Positions 36,291 through 48,900 of a DNA stretch of 64,000 bases are shown one piece after another. The first letter of the stretch is position 1, and each line of letters starts with the position of its first letter. Under the pieces are notes generated by a model. That model did not search any database. It worked only from the letters and a program-made list of their open reading frames with translations, and was not told the DNA's origin. The position numbers were made by a program, and so were the translations under genes. This DNA comes from Amblyomma americanum. Lineage: Eukaryota > Arthropoda > Arachnida > Ixodida > Ixodidae. Where the stretch lies: assembly GCF_052857255.1 (NCBI RefSeq), contig NC_135497.1:115762440-115826439 (forward strand), written 5' to 3'.

Positions 36291-36906
36291 AGACAGGAAC
36301 CCTCGGGCTACCCTAGTCAAACTCCTGATTACATAGCCTGCCGCTAAAAACCGGTGAAATGTGAAACCGGTTAAACAGCTTTTGTGGGCAGGAGTTGCAC
36401 TGCGAAGTATATAATGGAAGCGGCTTCGAAACTCTCGTCATCTTCGTTTCACATGGTTCACGCGCAGTTGTACGTAAACACACTGACCCCCGAGTTTTGC
36501 TAATTACATTTTAATTATGGGAGCAGTAACAACACAGCGCAATAGGAACTCCGAAATGCACCTGACTTCGAGTGAAATGGTTCAACAGCAAGCCGATCAT
36601 ATATGGCTGCGTTCTTGCGTTGATGCCAACATTTTAAAGCAGCCTCATACTCGGGTTTCTGCGTACAGAACCCCTGAGGCTTTCCGGGGTCTCATGTGCG
36701 ACGATTTCACGATCTATTTGTTGGTTTCGAGCTTCGAATTTCACTTTCCATTACGTTTTGTCTTATGGAGCCTAGTAATAACAACACCTCATTTAATGCA
36801 TCGTTAGTGTGCGTTTTGTCTTGTTACGCTTATCGCTGATTGATTATTTGCAGTAACTGTGTCCACCGAACACATGTCTAGAACGACTGAGCCGTGTTTT
36901 CCGCAG

Positions 36907-36955
36907 CTCCCAAAGACGCCGAGACCAAGAAGGCAAGAAATGACAATGAAATCCG
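36907..36955 (+). other. Possible small exon in the calbindin intron
   Basis: A pyrimidine-rich acceptor GTGTTTTCCGCAG (ends 36906) is followed by an open stretch and a donor-like GTTAGT at 36956. Joined in phase after the first exon it reads A-PKDAETKKARNDNEIR. If the donor is skipped the frame ends at a stop two codons later (LV-stop), so it could also be an alternative last exon. Its length (49) is not a multiple of three, so as a cassette it would change the frame. It is not part of the known calbindin-32 sequence as I remember it. Confidence 0.2.
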
Positions 36956-38747
36956 GTTAGTTTAACTGCACATGCTTTCATCCAGACCATTTCCCACCGA
37001 ATGTTATCGCTAGATATCGCGTGTTCGGCCCGAAACACGCCCAGAACGTTTTCTAGGCTAGCGTTTTGACCTCTGTTGTACCCCATTTTACAATGCAAAG
37101 TGACACCTGCCCGAATGCTGTGAAGCACGGCTGCCTCTTTTGTTATGCTGTTTCGTTGCGTCGCAGTGTAATAATAATAATAATAATAACAGCAAGCTAG
37201 CTTATCGATGTTTTGGTGACTTCGCATTTATCTAGACCGGATAAACTTCATAGATTCACGCCTGAAAGCACCTTCGAGAATGAGTTAGTCTTTCTCGACA
37301 GCAAGAAGCATTTAACGAACAGACGTAAAACGTCACAGCTGGTTCGAATACAGGTGTTTCAAATTACTGACATACTTCCCAATTTACCTGGCTTCAGGTT
37401 GTGCAAGAGTATGTTTGTAAATGTGTGAGAGTAAACGTTACGTATAGTCTGCGTCTTCGTAACTACAGCTGGACTCTATCGGCTCCGGCAGCGATGCTGT
37501 TTTGCATAAAAACTACGCTTGAAAGCTCACTTTTATAAAGTGAAGAAACGACACTGGCAGCCGGCACAAAGAAGCATACGTTCACTTCGCTTATCTTATG
37601 CCTCGCACTCTTGATGCAGTGAGACTACGTAAGAACGAGAAAGGTAATAACGCACGAGTTAGCTATTATGCATTTTTCTTGGGATTCTAACCGCTGAAGA
37701 AAGAAGAAAAGAACAAGTGATCGCCCAGAGTGTCCTCGTGAAAAATTCTCCTGAGGAAACAGAAGAGCCGAGATTTCTTTCGCAATCCGCAGGAAAAATT
37801 CGGATGGCTGCGCATGTTAGAGAAAGAAGAAAAAGGTGCGACATTACGCAAATGCCGCTATACTTGAAGAACGGCGCGCATATGGCGACAGCAGGAGCTT
37901 TGCGAATCTCGTTGACAGAGACTTGTCTCTCTCATAAACGCACCCCATCCTGAGCCGCGCTTGCAACATCGCTGTGCTGCAACCTTCCCGCCGCTGCAAC
38001 GCCACCGCCAACGCAATATGCTTCCACCCTAACGTTTCTTCACGCCTTCAACGCTGCGGTGCGCGGGCAACGCTGGGTAAAGACGCCCCACAAGTGCACA
38101 GCTGCCGGCGGATGAATGACTGGTTGGGGCCACGCCGACTCCTCATTTAGAAAGGCGAAGATCCGCAGTATGTGTAACTCTCTCTGCACATGTACGTCTG
38201 GCACTTCGCAACGTCACGCTAAAGTCCTGGAGACTTTCTCTAAAAAACAGCGGCTGAACTAGCCAGCGATTTATTTTAATGGTAGGTTTTAAATTCAGCG
38301 CATGCCGATACCCACCTTCCTCACCAAACAACGAGTAGGTCGAATTTAGCTTTCCTTGTGAGGAAGCAATGATAGGGCGACGGCTCGGATGATAAATGTC
38401 GACGAGAGAGCCGCAAAAGACACTGCCATAGAGTTCAGCAGCCCTCGGCATTCCTTATGGCACTACATGAGTTTACCAGCCAGGCGCTTCACAGTTCTAT
38501 GAAGTCGTGCTCGATCTGATCGGTTTTAAATTGCTGAACTTCAAGAATAGTTTACGGGTCAACAGCAGTCACTGCCGTGTTCCCTTCTGACGCGATAACA
38601 GCTGCGCGACCGAGCAGAGGACCTGGTATACTCATGAGCCATACCCCCTCCCCCTTGAAATCTGACGGTTTTACGGCATCTGATCTAGACGGGTGGCTAA
38701 TTTAGGCCAAAGACAGAAAATAGGAAAGCTGACCTAAAGTGATTAGA

Positions 38748-38840
38748 AAGGTTAAGGTCGTTTCGGCTTCCATTCGTAAGACCTGTTCACACAAGGGTGA
38801 TCAAAGCTTTCAGCATGGAAGCCGAAACGTTTTAACCTTT
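38748..38840. repeat. Inverted pair of hammerhead-like 3' halves
   Basis: The plus strand has GTGATCAAA (38797-38805), a 6-bp stem GCTTTC/GGAAGC (38806-38811 with 38817-38822, one G-U), then CGAAACG (38823-38829) and TTTTAACC. The minus strand of 38748-38771 reads TGGAAGCCGAAACGACCTTA, nearly the same right half. GTGATCA compares with CTGATGA of the hammerhead core (five of seven). This fits a pair of PLE terminal segments in inverted orientation. Confidence 0.45.
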
Positions 38841-40110
38841 TTACCAACAACCTTTGGTCGGTACTACTGTTTCCCCTTTTGACAGGAGCCCCCTCCTACC
38901 TATTGTTCATTTATAAGTTTCATGTCGCAAAAGCAGATTTATGCGGCGGAGTTATGTCAAACATTCGAAATGCCAGAAATGCGAGAATCGCGAATCACAA
39001 GAAAAATTTTGGCGGAGAGTGGTTAGAGAGTATCCTTTTTATCAGTTAATATTTATTTAGCGATGACTGTGACTCATTTATAGCTATTAAATGTACGACT
39101 ACGCCGTCAAAATCTGACGCCCATAGAAAATTTCGGTCCCGATGTCAGACTTTTGGGCAAGTTGGAATATGTTCCCGTTGTGAAGGGTGCGAAAAAGACG
39201 ACACCAGTTCAGAAGACGTACAAATGGCCAGCTTTATTCGCTTTAGTCAGGATTTTTAAGTATTTTATCGCGATGTGGTCAAGCTTCAGACGTTTGATTC
39301 CAAGCTTATCAGGTGCGACACCGTTGACAGCATACAGTTTTGAAACGCAGACCTAACTCGGGACATGCTGTGGTATGTTTGGCATATTGACGGCGTCTAT
39401 GTTTATTGCCATCATTTCTAAGAGCCCCACACTAGATAATCTGCCACTGTTATACGTATATCGGAGCTCCTCTTCTAAAGCGTTCTGTAATTGTGCTTCC
39501 CGTCTGGCCTTAATAAATTATGGCGGTAGTCTTTAGGATATTTGTGCCAAAAGATAAGCAGTACTCGAAAAACTAACTATAATATTGCGCTTAGCAGACA
39601 GTCGTTTAGTTTAGCGCCTCTTGTAGAAATTATCGGTGACACTTTACACCAAAGAATCATTTCTCCAGGCATAAAAAGGGCTGCTTGAAAGCGAGAAAAA
39701 AATTTCCTCTACGAGCGAGGCAATGGCCACCTTTCCACAGAAGGCGAATCTCTGCAGCATCTTGCGACGAAAAGCCCCAGAACCGTATGAGCTTTGCGTT
39801 TGTGGCATCAATTGGGGACATACTTGATCGCATACGTGCTACAACAAACCTAGCGCACATACTGGGAACGCTTGCCGGCTGGGGCAGTTTTTGTCTTCCT
39901 ATTTGCTGTCAGACGCCGAGAAGTATATGTTGTAAATATAAAAGTAAGTGAATAAGCACGTATGCAAGTGGTAATGTATTTTCGAGCAAAAAAAAGTAGC
40001 ATGTGTTATAAGATACCCGTCTATGGGCTTTACAGTGAAATCATGTAGTTTACGCAAGCATTCCTTCGTGGACGCATTCGCGGCGACTGACTCTGTACCA
40101 TGTGGCCAAG

Positions 40111-40399
40111 AACGCAGCCGCCGCGCCCGGGTTCGAACCCGACCGCGGCGGCTGCGTTTTTATGGAGGAAAAACGCTAAGGCGCCCGTGTGATGTGCGAT
40201 GTCAGCGCACGTTAAAGATCCCCAGGTGGTCGAAATTATTCCGGAGCCCTCCACTACGGCACCTCTCTCTTCCTTTCTTCTTTCACTCCCTCCTTTATCC
40301 CTTCCCTTGCGGCGCGGTTCAGGTGTCCAACGATATACGAGACAGATACTGCGCAATTTCCTTTCCCTAAACAACCAATTATTATTATTAATTATTATT
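40111..40399 (+). mobile_element. SINE (subfamily of 279-581) with 12-bp target duplication
   Basis: Flanked by CATGTGGCCAAG at 40099-40110 and 40400-40411. The head is truncated at its 5' side: the copy starts inside the tRNA-like part, just before B-box GGGTTCGAACCC. The body has GCACGTTAAAGATCCCCAGG, a CTT/TCC-rich stretch and AGGTGTCCAACGATATACGA, and the tail is ATTATTATTAATTATTATT. The perfect duplication indicates a fairly recent insertion. Confidence 0.95.
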
Positions 40400-41174
40400 C
40401 ATGTGGCCAAGCACACTTTGGCACGCGGTTCAAAGAAACTATGAGAGGAAGCTCTCCCTTTGGTTTCAAGCATCAGGAGCTCGCACTGGCCGCTATCCTT
40501 TATTATTTCTCCTCGCCGCCTTCACGCTCCGCTCTCGCATTCCGCACTGCGCCGTCGTCTCTCATAACACGCGGGCCACCGTGACGGCAGCCCTCCCCTA
40601 ACGTGTCGCGGCGCGCCCGAAGGCGCGTGTGGACGCGACGGCGGCCCTCGGTGGCACGCGATGCCCGCCTTTCATTATGTCACCGTTGCGGCGCACGAAC
40701 ACAGTGCGGCCCGGTAATGAGAAAAACGCAGCTCCTGCAGGAGACCAAGGTGCAGCGAGGCGAGAGGCATTTTGGCCCCCAACAACGGCCGCATGCGCGG
40801 GGGCAATAAAAATTGGAGCGCACTTTCACTCCTGCTCTTATTCGGCGCCCGCCGGAGCGCTGCACGTTGAAAGGGGCGAGTAGAAAGCAAGCAGGCCAGC
40901 AAGCCGGCGCAGAGTAATACGAGCAGAATTCTCCGCCTCTTCCCGCTGTCTGGCGCTCTTTTCTTTGAATTTTTTTTGTCTAAATGCCTATGAAAAGAAA
41001 CTTTGGCTTTCGAGCCTATTCAAGTACGCAATCTAAATTTTTGCGCACGTAGATACTTTCGTCATTGAGGAATTTTGTTCTTGCAGTGAAAAAAGAAAAC
41101 TAGAGTAGGGCCTGAACCTCGTTCCCGCCGTCACGGCGTCGCAGACCGGGTTTTTGTCCCGCTTCTGCCACGCA

Positions 41175-41195
41175 CCCCCCCCCCCCCCCCCCCCC
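41175..41195. repeat. Poly-C tract
   Basis: Run of 21 C. No function is inferred. Confidence 0.9.
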
Positions 41196-44035
41196 GTCTC
41201 GCTTCGGCAAAAGAGTTGTGGTTACCGCGTATAACGTCGGGCCACCGGCGTGCCTTGATAGGCGTTCCGCCTAACGCGCGCATCCAACGCATTACTTGGG
41301 CCTGGTTTTCACAAAAATTAGTTTGTTTTCCTGTTTTTTTTTCTTTTTCTTCTTCTTGGCCGCCGTCCGGCGTCTGATGAGAACCGTCGCGTTGGTTTTA
41401 GGAAACGGTATTGAGGATATTGAGGCAGCGGCACAAATATGGCACTCACGCGAACATCGCAACTTTTCTCAAACCGCAGATTGTGCTGAAACTCCCCGTA
41501 GGAACGCAGCCAAGCCACGCGACGAGTTACATTTTTGTGTTTTTTTTATTTCTCGACGTAATGCGCACAGTTCGTGAGTTGGATTGGTATGCCTACAGGC
41601 TCTGAGAACTGATCTCGTTGGTGAAGTCCTGTTTCATTAAAGTCTCTCCTCCACCTCCTCCTCCTCGTTAGTAAAGATTCGTACTGACTTATACACGGTA
41701 CTTGGTGTCTACTTTCTGTGTCCTGACTCACATTTTCAGGATTGCGTAGACGACGTCGTTGACTCTTATTCATCAGGTGTCATATTCCTTTGCGCACTGC
41801 GTCTATAGTTGTCTCAACCTAAGAGGGAAAATTAGCGCTCCCGACATTAAGAATTTCGTGTTATTCTAATTTGGTGATGGTATTTTTTCGGTCGTGTGTT
41901 TTCCGTCATTTAGTCTTGCGTTGGTGACACACGGGTTGCAAATAATTCGTAAAAGTAGTTTTGACCGACAGTCCAACAAGGATAAAATATAAATTTTCGA
42001 CGCTTCCACTCTGAGTCTAGATAGGTACTGTTTATTTTTCAAAAAAATTATTCGCATTCATCGCTCGTTTTTAGATATTATTACATTCCTCAAACAGGTA
42101 TCCGTTTTTAAAGAAGCGAAGGCCTTCCCGTGATTATTTTTGTGTATAATCACTTCAATGTCCGACGTGAACTGGTCCAGGCTGCAACGCCCTTTTTACT
42201 CCGGACGCTCGTTCATTAGCCGCACCAAAGCCGACGCAAGCACGGCACATTACTACAGAATTTCAATTCACAAACACTGGAGTGAACTACGGGCTAAATT
42301 ATACCAAAAGTAGAAACAAACACGAAATAAGTACGGACCAGAGGCAAATAATGTAACTACCAACCAGTCAATATCTTGTACGCATGATTCCAATGTCTAT
42401 GAACTGTGCTGTAAATACTGGAAGTCGGCCGCGGTAGAAGCAGCATCTAAAGCCTTTATCGTGCCACATCATTTGGTATTCGACTTGTTTTCCCGGTGCT
42501 ATTTCACCGCGAAGAAGCAGCAAAAAAAAAAATGTTAGCTAAGGCAGCTCTCAAAAAGGGAAATTCCAGAGTTGCTGGTAGCACGGAATATGCACATCCT
42601 TGGCGCAGTACTGCATGCGGCGCGGGTAGCACTGACGTGTAATGTGCGCTATACCGTACTCGTTATCAGCCCGTTCGAAGTCAGTTCTGCGCTCTTTGGC
42701 GCGCGAGTTTGTCACGAACAAATCGCTTCGGTCGGACAATTTTCTATAGCCATCATCTCCGTCAAAAAATGATGAGAGTAGTTGACCGTTCATGGATGTC
42801 GCCTCGGCTTCTTTCAGCAGCCCGTAGCAGCACAGGGACGAAACACGGAGACAAACGACGGCGCACAAGCGCTGAAGTCCAGCGTCACGTGTCGACGTCA
42901 GGATGAACGCGACAGCTAATCACTGCTTACCATCACGGGTACTGTTATACAACCTCATCCCAGACGAGTACAATCTTTTGACGAAGCCGTCAGGTTCTCC
43001 CTTCAGCAAAGAGCACACCACGGAGGGTGTGTAAAACTACTGTTTACGGTCTAGAGAAGTCAACACTTGTTGTTGGTCTAGTTGTCCTTCCATGATCTTT
43101 GGCGAACCAGCATGGACGACGTGGCTAGTGCCTCTCTTTCTTTTATTGGCGCAAATTTTTTTCCCCATTTTTCGTGCTGTTTTTCTCTTTTTTGGTATCT
43201 CCTGACACGTTTCCAAATCAAAATGGTTCTTGTCTATAGCTTCCTACGTCACGGGTCTGGACTAAAAACTGTATATATATGTTGTCCCCATTTCTTTTCG
43301 AGTAAAACCTGTTAGCTCAGCGTTTCCGTCCACGTCGTCGTTATTCTGCTAGTCGTTTGTCTTTCTGCGCTGGTTCATCTAGAGAAGTCAAGCCTCCTTT
43401 ACCCTGTAATGTATGGCGCACCGTGCATGATGCAGGCTGCATGAATGTGAATAGTTTTCTTTTATGCTCGCAAAAGTTCTCACTTCGACACATTACGAGA
43501 GAAATGGCCTTTCGCAACATATTTACCCAAGCAAGGTCAAAGTGCAAGCCGTGAGAGATGCAGGAGGCCTGCTCGAAGATCACAAACTGCGAAACCTAAC
43601 CCTAACCGCGAAAAAGCCTAAAATTTATTTGGTCGTATACAGCTGCATTAGCACGTGATGAAACAGTTTTGCAATTTGGCATGAATCGATATAGAGAATG
43701 CTGCAGCCTGCAGAGTGTTAATTCGCACTTTTTTCGCCCTTAGACATTCAGAATTTATCGCGATTACCCAATTTTAATTATGCGAGAATTTTTTTTACTA
43801 CTTTCGCAGTTATTTTTTTTTAATTTGTCCAGTGCGTGGAAACGCCACGAATACTGGAAGGCCATGACTTTTAGACGGCGCTTTCGTTGTCTGGGCATTG
43901 CAAGGTTAATGCGACACAAAGCCGCGTCATCCGAGCGAGCGATCTGAGAACGCTGCAGCGAATGCTTGGCGGTGGCAGAAAACTCCAACCAGGGGTCGCT
44001 ACTTTTCCTGCACCAGCTACCGCCTCCATTATGGC

Positions 44036-45043
44036 ATGCGACGGTCACACAGCAGCGAGCGCAATGTCAGGAATTTGTTACGCTCGAATAAGTGCTCCCC
44101 GCACGGCGTTGTTCCGACGTCTTGCGCAGGCCTTGGGAAGCGGAAACGATCGGTTTCAAGCGACCGGCGACATGAAATGAAGCCAAGCTTGTTTGAGAAA
44201 GAAATGCGCGCGACGACATGGCTGCAGCGGAGGAAACCGTGCCGTCGTCTGCACACGGTCGTCGTCAGAGCTCGCGATTGTGACGTTGCGCTTGACGCGC
44301 TCGTTCAGTCTCCGCCCTGCGGAACCAATAACAGCGTGATCGCAGAATGGAAAGTCCGGAAAAGCTGTTTCTGGCCATTCGGCGGTCCGACTTGTGCTCA
44401 CGCGAGCACGTCCACTTTAGCAACGGCGAAGCGGGGTCTAAATACCAGGTTCAGGAGGCCAAAAGAGGCCCATCAAAGCAGCTCAGGCCGGGGGGGCAAA
44501 CTCTGCGAGAAGGATGGGCTATGGAGATCGGCGCGCCAGGTCGCAATTACAGCCTTTCTCGCCTCGAAAAGAGCGGGCGTGCTTTCTTCCCACTTCTTTT
44601 CCTTTTTTCTTTCTCTTTTTTTTTTGGCCGACGTTCCTCGGCGGGCCACGCGAAGAACGATTCCAATCGGTAATGACACCTCATTATTCCGGATTCGCAA
44701 CCGGACGGCACCCCTTTTCCTGCTCCTATCCCACGCACGCAACCGTGTTTCCCTAATTGCGAAGCCCCTATTTAGACGCACATACACACGCACACACATG
44801 CACACATGCACACAAGCAGACGCGCACACAATCACGCACGCCAAAGTTGGCGCACAGGCACACAAAGGTTTAGAGCAACACGGCATCCCACCGCGTCCAA
44901 AGCTTAGAAAAGATGAAGACATGACCGTAATTGAACATCATTTGTCTTTGACAGCGGTCGCGCGTTTACATTTTTTATTAACACCCACAAAAATTAATTT
45001 TCGTCGAATAATTGATCAAGCTTCCAGAGCCATTGTATCTTGA
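44036..45043 (+). CDS. Unrecognised open reading frame (335 codons), doubtful
   Basis: This is the longest open frame in the window that is outside simple repeats. It has no motif that I recognise. It includes a Phe-rich stretch (near codons 185-195, from a T-rich tract at about 44587-44625) and a His/Thr-rich stretch from a CACA/CGCA repeat (44778-44840). Both are signs of non-coding DNA translated by chance. No splice or start context supports it, so I list it only because of its length. Confidence 0.1.
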   Translation: MRRSHSSERNVRNLLRSNKCSPHGVVPTSCAGLGKRKRSVSSDRRHEMKPSLFEKEMRATTWLQRRKPCRRLHTVVVRARDCDVALDALVQSPPCGTNNSVIAEWKVRKSCFWPFGGPTCAHASTSTLATAKRGLNTRFRRPKEAHQSSSGRGGKLCEKDGLWRSARQVAITAFLASKRAGVLSSHFFSFFLSLFFLADVPRRATRRTIPIGNDTSLFRIRNRTAPLFLLLSHARNRVSLIAKPLFRRTYTRTHMHTCTQADAHTITHAKVGAQAHKGLEQHGIPPRPKLRKDEDMTVIEHHLSLTAVARLHFLLTPTKINFRRIIDQASRAIVS

Positions 45044-45684
45044 CTACACGCTTAACACGGAGCGCATTTTCGACCGCTTGTGACGCGTGCCTTGAGGTTC
45101 GCGAAAATTAGCGCTAAATGTGGCATCCCACCGTAACCAAAACACCCACGCAATTCACGTTGAACAGAGAGTTACCTCTAGAGGCGTACTACAAGCACAG
45201 TAACTTTGAGAAACTTAAAAACGAAAAGAAGGCATGCTACTCTAATTTTCCGCAACGCCTTCTGCGTACTCAGTGACGTGTTATGTGGATTATTGTGCGG
45301 GCGCGTGACCAGCAACGCGGATGAGCGTGGCGCGACTCTAGCGCCCTCTGTCTTTCCTTAGTCGTGGTTGTCGCAGCAACACGTCAGTTTCATTATTCTG
45401 AGCATGGCAATGGGCCTAGCTTAATTGCGAAGGATGCCTGATCCGAGTTCGAGTTGTACGGAGCTGAAAGAGTATAGACACCAAATTTTAGTGCGAGAGC
45501 ACAAATTAACGGGGTCAGACACAACCAAGGATCTTGTGTGAAGCCTCAGAGTTACTCGAGTAAGCTCGGGTTGGTTCAGAGCAGCGTCGCGTCAGCTGCA
45601 GCCAATGGAGGGCGTCGCGCCAGCTGCAGCCGAGTGGAGAGAGGGTGTGAAGATGGAGAGCGAGAAACGCGGTTGCGCGCACAT

Positions 45685-45920
45685 AATAATAATAATAATT
45701 GGTTTTTGGTGGAAAGGAAATAGCGCAGTATCTGTCTCATATATCGTTGGACACCTGAACCGCGCCGTAAGGGAAGGGATGAAGGAGGGAGTGAAAGAAG
45801 AGAGGAACAAATAGGTCCGTAGTGGAGGGCTCCGGCATAATTTCGACCACCTGGGGATCTTTAACGTGCACTGACATCGCACAGCACACGGGCGCCTTAG
45901 CGTTTTTCCTCCATAAAAAC
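45685..45920 (-). mobile_element. SINE (subfamily of 279-581), 5'-truncated, with 10-bp target duplication
   Basis: Flanked by GCGCGCACAT at 45675-45684 and 45921-45930. Read on the minus strand it starts at TTTTTATGGAGGAAAAACGC, so the whole tRNA-like head is missing. The body has GCACGTTAAAGATCCCCAGG and AGGTGTCCAACGATATATGA and ends in an AATTATTATTATTATT tail. Confidence 0.93.
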
Positions 45921-48900
45921 GCGCGCACATGCAGATGCCAGAAAGAAGAGGCGAAGAATGAACACATGCTTTCGCACGCCTACACGGTTTAACTGCGCTA
46001 AAACCCTACCACTTTTTTTTGTCTCCGTGTTTTCTTCTTTCAAGTTATGCGTTAGGCATTAGTATATATGGATCGCCGCGTGGTGTTCCCTTACGCCCGC
46101 AAAATAGTTTATAAAAGAATTTCTTCTTGATGCTATCGGTTTCGGTTTCCTCAACTGAACGATGGCTGTGACGTGTAAGAAGTGTTTAGGTCACAAGATA
46201 CATAATAAAAACCACAATATAATGACGGATACGTGGTTTTAATTCACTACGACGCTTAAGCCAGCCTGCTTCGAGAGCTGGAATGACAACAAACGACGTA
46301 TCAAGAGTTATATTGCGGTTTTTTGCATGCCTCACATGGTCTAAACACTTGCACGTCAGAGCCGTCGTCCGGTTGACGAAAGTGAAGACGAAACAGTATG
46401 AGAAGAAATTCAATCTCAAATTATTTAGCGGGTGTAGGCGAATACTAAGTGGTGATCCATGTACCCTACGGCCTTATTGATCATTACAGAGAAGAAAACA
46501 TGCGACTAAAATTATGTGTCCGTCCTTTAAGGAAAGAGTGTGGGTATCGGCAATCCTTCACTTCATACACATCGGTGGGTTTTTTGTGAGAGAACTTTTT
46601 TTCATCACGAACAGTTTGCAATTCACCCAAATGTGTGTTTATTGTCAGTTTCATGCTCCATCTTTGTTAACTACCTGTCTCTGCTGACATGCACATTGCC
46701 TGTAATCGTTCGAGGCTGTCAAGCAAGACGAGCATAGGTATAGCGTTCAATGCGGTCGGTGGGCTCGTCAGGCAAGCGAACTTCAAATAGAATATTTATG
46801 TCCATGCGAGTATCCCTCTTGGCAGCATGGAATTACATCCAGCTTTATAGGAGGCACACAAGTGGTCATAAAAAAAGCCGGTTTCGCGCTATAGGCCTAA
46901 ATTGACATTCCGCAGTGTATTTCATTCTCGTACATGCCTGCATGAGTGAAAGAAGGTAAACTTATCTCCTTTCCTTCCTCCTCGCACCCAGCTTATCCTA
47001 TCGTTCGGATTATGGATGCACGGTTGAGGAGCGGAAAGCTCAGTCACGCGTCTCAGCCGCTACAGGGCCGGTAGAGTAAGGCAATAGGTTCGATGCCGGT
47101 GCAGCGACTCGAATTCTTTTTCTTCTGATCGTTTTACGCATTGCAAAGTGCCAACTCTTGATCGATGGCCGATTGCCTTGGCGAAAGAAGGAAGGAAGGA
47201 GCCCGCCTTTAATTTCCAGGGCCAGTTCGTCTGACAAAATTCTTTTATTTTTTGATGGCCACGTCTGAGTACTATGCTTCCCCTTAATTTTCTTCTTTCT
47301 GTTATCTCACCACACCTCAATGTTGGGTAGCGGAATGCTATCTGTAGTTTACTTTTTTTTTGTTTTCCTTGTTATTATCTGTCCATTTTCGTGAAACCAA
47401 CGTGCAAAGATGCAAGTTCTCGCAACAGGAGTGCGCGAGGCGGCGGTTCACCGAATAACAAAAGGTGAAAAGTGTCACAATAAAAAAAAAGCTGAAATAT
47501 AGACATCTCTTTCATATGGCAGCAGTCCCACAGTCCATCGGTGTTTGTCGCATTCAGTTTGTCCATGATGACCGCAGTGCCAGGTATTCCCGGTGTGGCG
47601 TTCGCCTGAAGGACAAGAGGAATAGAGCCAGGCGAAAGCGGCCAGATTTCAACGCTCGTACCCTATCCCTGTGAAAGTCAATGATCTTTGTGATTGACGC
47701 CCTCAGCACGTCGCTAGAATTGATGTCGATAGCACCCACATTTACTAATGCTATTTTGCAGCCGATTATATCGTTTTCCACCCTATTGTTTTAAAATGTT
47801 ACTGGGAAGGAGAAATGAGTGCGGTAAGAAGTTTATTTTTTCTGCAGCTGCTTCCCCTGAATCAACCACGCCAGCTTACAGGGTGGCCGCAAATCCCTGG
47901 ATTTACGCCTTTTCAGTGTCAATGCCTTACAAGTGGCGCAGCCCCCTGTCACTTGGCTGCGAACAGACAACATTTGCGTCACCGGCACCAAGTGCCTGCT
48001 GACTTAATATCCCGAGATTTTATTTTCTTTTCAACTCACAGCCCAGAGTATTGACCGAGAGCGTTTCAATTCTTGCTGATGGTTCACTTTTAAATCCAAG
48101 AACCTCAGTATACGAAATAGGCATCGAAAACAAAATGCACACAAAGTGCTGGTCGCCGTGCCTACTCAGTGAACATCGCTGTTGAATGGTTCGCTGCAGA
48201 GCTGCGCAAAGTACCCGGAAGTCACATTACAAGGAAACTGGAACCGCCGCCCAATGGACTCGCACAACGTCGCGAGTCCGCTTCTCCCGAACGAACAGCT
48301 CATCTGTTGGTGTACGCAGGTTCCGCATATACGTGAGGGCCCGGGTCCACGTAATGAGAAATGTAAACGGAACACAGCGCGGGACAACGCGGAGCTAATT
48401 AGGGCCACCGCGGGGAGAGTTCAAGATCGCGAGGGGCCACGGCACCCACGGCGCTCGCCACCACTCCACCGACTCTGTCATCGTTGTCCTGGGACGCAGG
48501 ACGGCGCAAGGGAGATGCGGTGATCGCGCTTGCCGGCGCAGAGGCGTATGTACTCAGCTGCGTCGGTGTTTGTGTACGAGCGTCGCACGCCTTTGGCGGC
48601 AGAGCAGCGGGGTTTGCTCACTGCCTTTACTTCGACGTTTCACCAGCGACGTCCGAGTTTCAGTCGAGCGGAAACTTCCAGCCCTTTTCTTAGTGGACTG
48701 GCCTTCGCTTTTTCAGTGTTGTTCGTTCTTCCCAGGAGTGTTCTGTCCTTTCCCTCAGGTCAAGTAGTATAGTCGTGTGGTCTTATGTTCATATGTCTTT
48801 CTGGATCCTTGAATTCTAACTGGCGAGTTCGGCATTATAGTTCGGATGAAAGTATTTCGGATTGCGGCGTGCGTCATGACTCATCTCCTTTTAGAACTCC

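Larger units (their letters stand above)
32804..40098 (+). other. Probable first coding intron of the calbindin-type gene, left part
   Basis: Begins with the GTCAGT donor. No exon encoding the expected second half of the first EF-hand is visible. Items inside: a possible small exon (36907-36955), a CCCGAC-rich repeat (35880-36290) and an inverted pair of hammerhead-like halves (38748-38830). The reading frames otherwise look like chance. Confidence 0.5.
40412..45674. other. Intron or intergenic sequence
   Basis: No recognised genes. CpG-rich at about 40530-40900 and again at 43880-44600. There is a run of 21 C (41175-41195). The word CCTAACCCTAACC at 43597-43609 is a lone telomere-like word without an array. 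A flank motif GGTCTAGTTG lies at 43075-43084. The long frame 44036-45043 is listed separately. Confidence 0.35.

Noticed and set aside
43597..43609. Telomere-like CCTAACCCTAACC
   Set aside because: Only two units, and the arthropod telomere repeat is usually TTAGG. No array.
47040..47115. SINE head with GGTTCGATGCCGG
   Set aside because: A B-box-like word is present, but the A-box part and body do not match other copies well enough.
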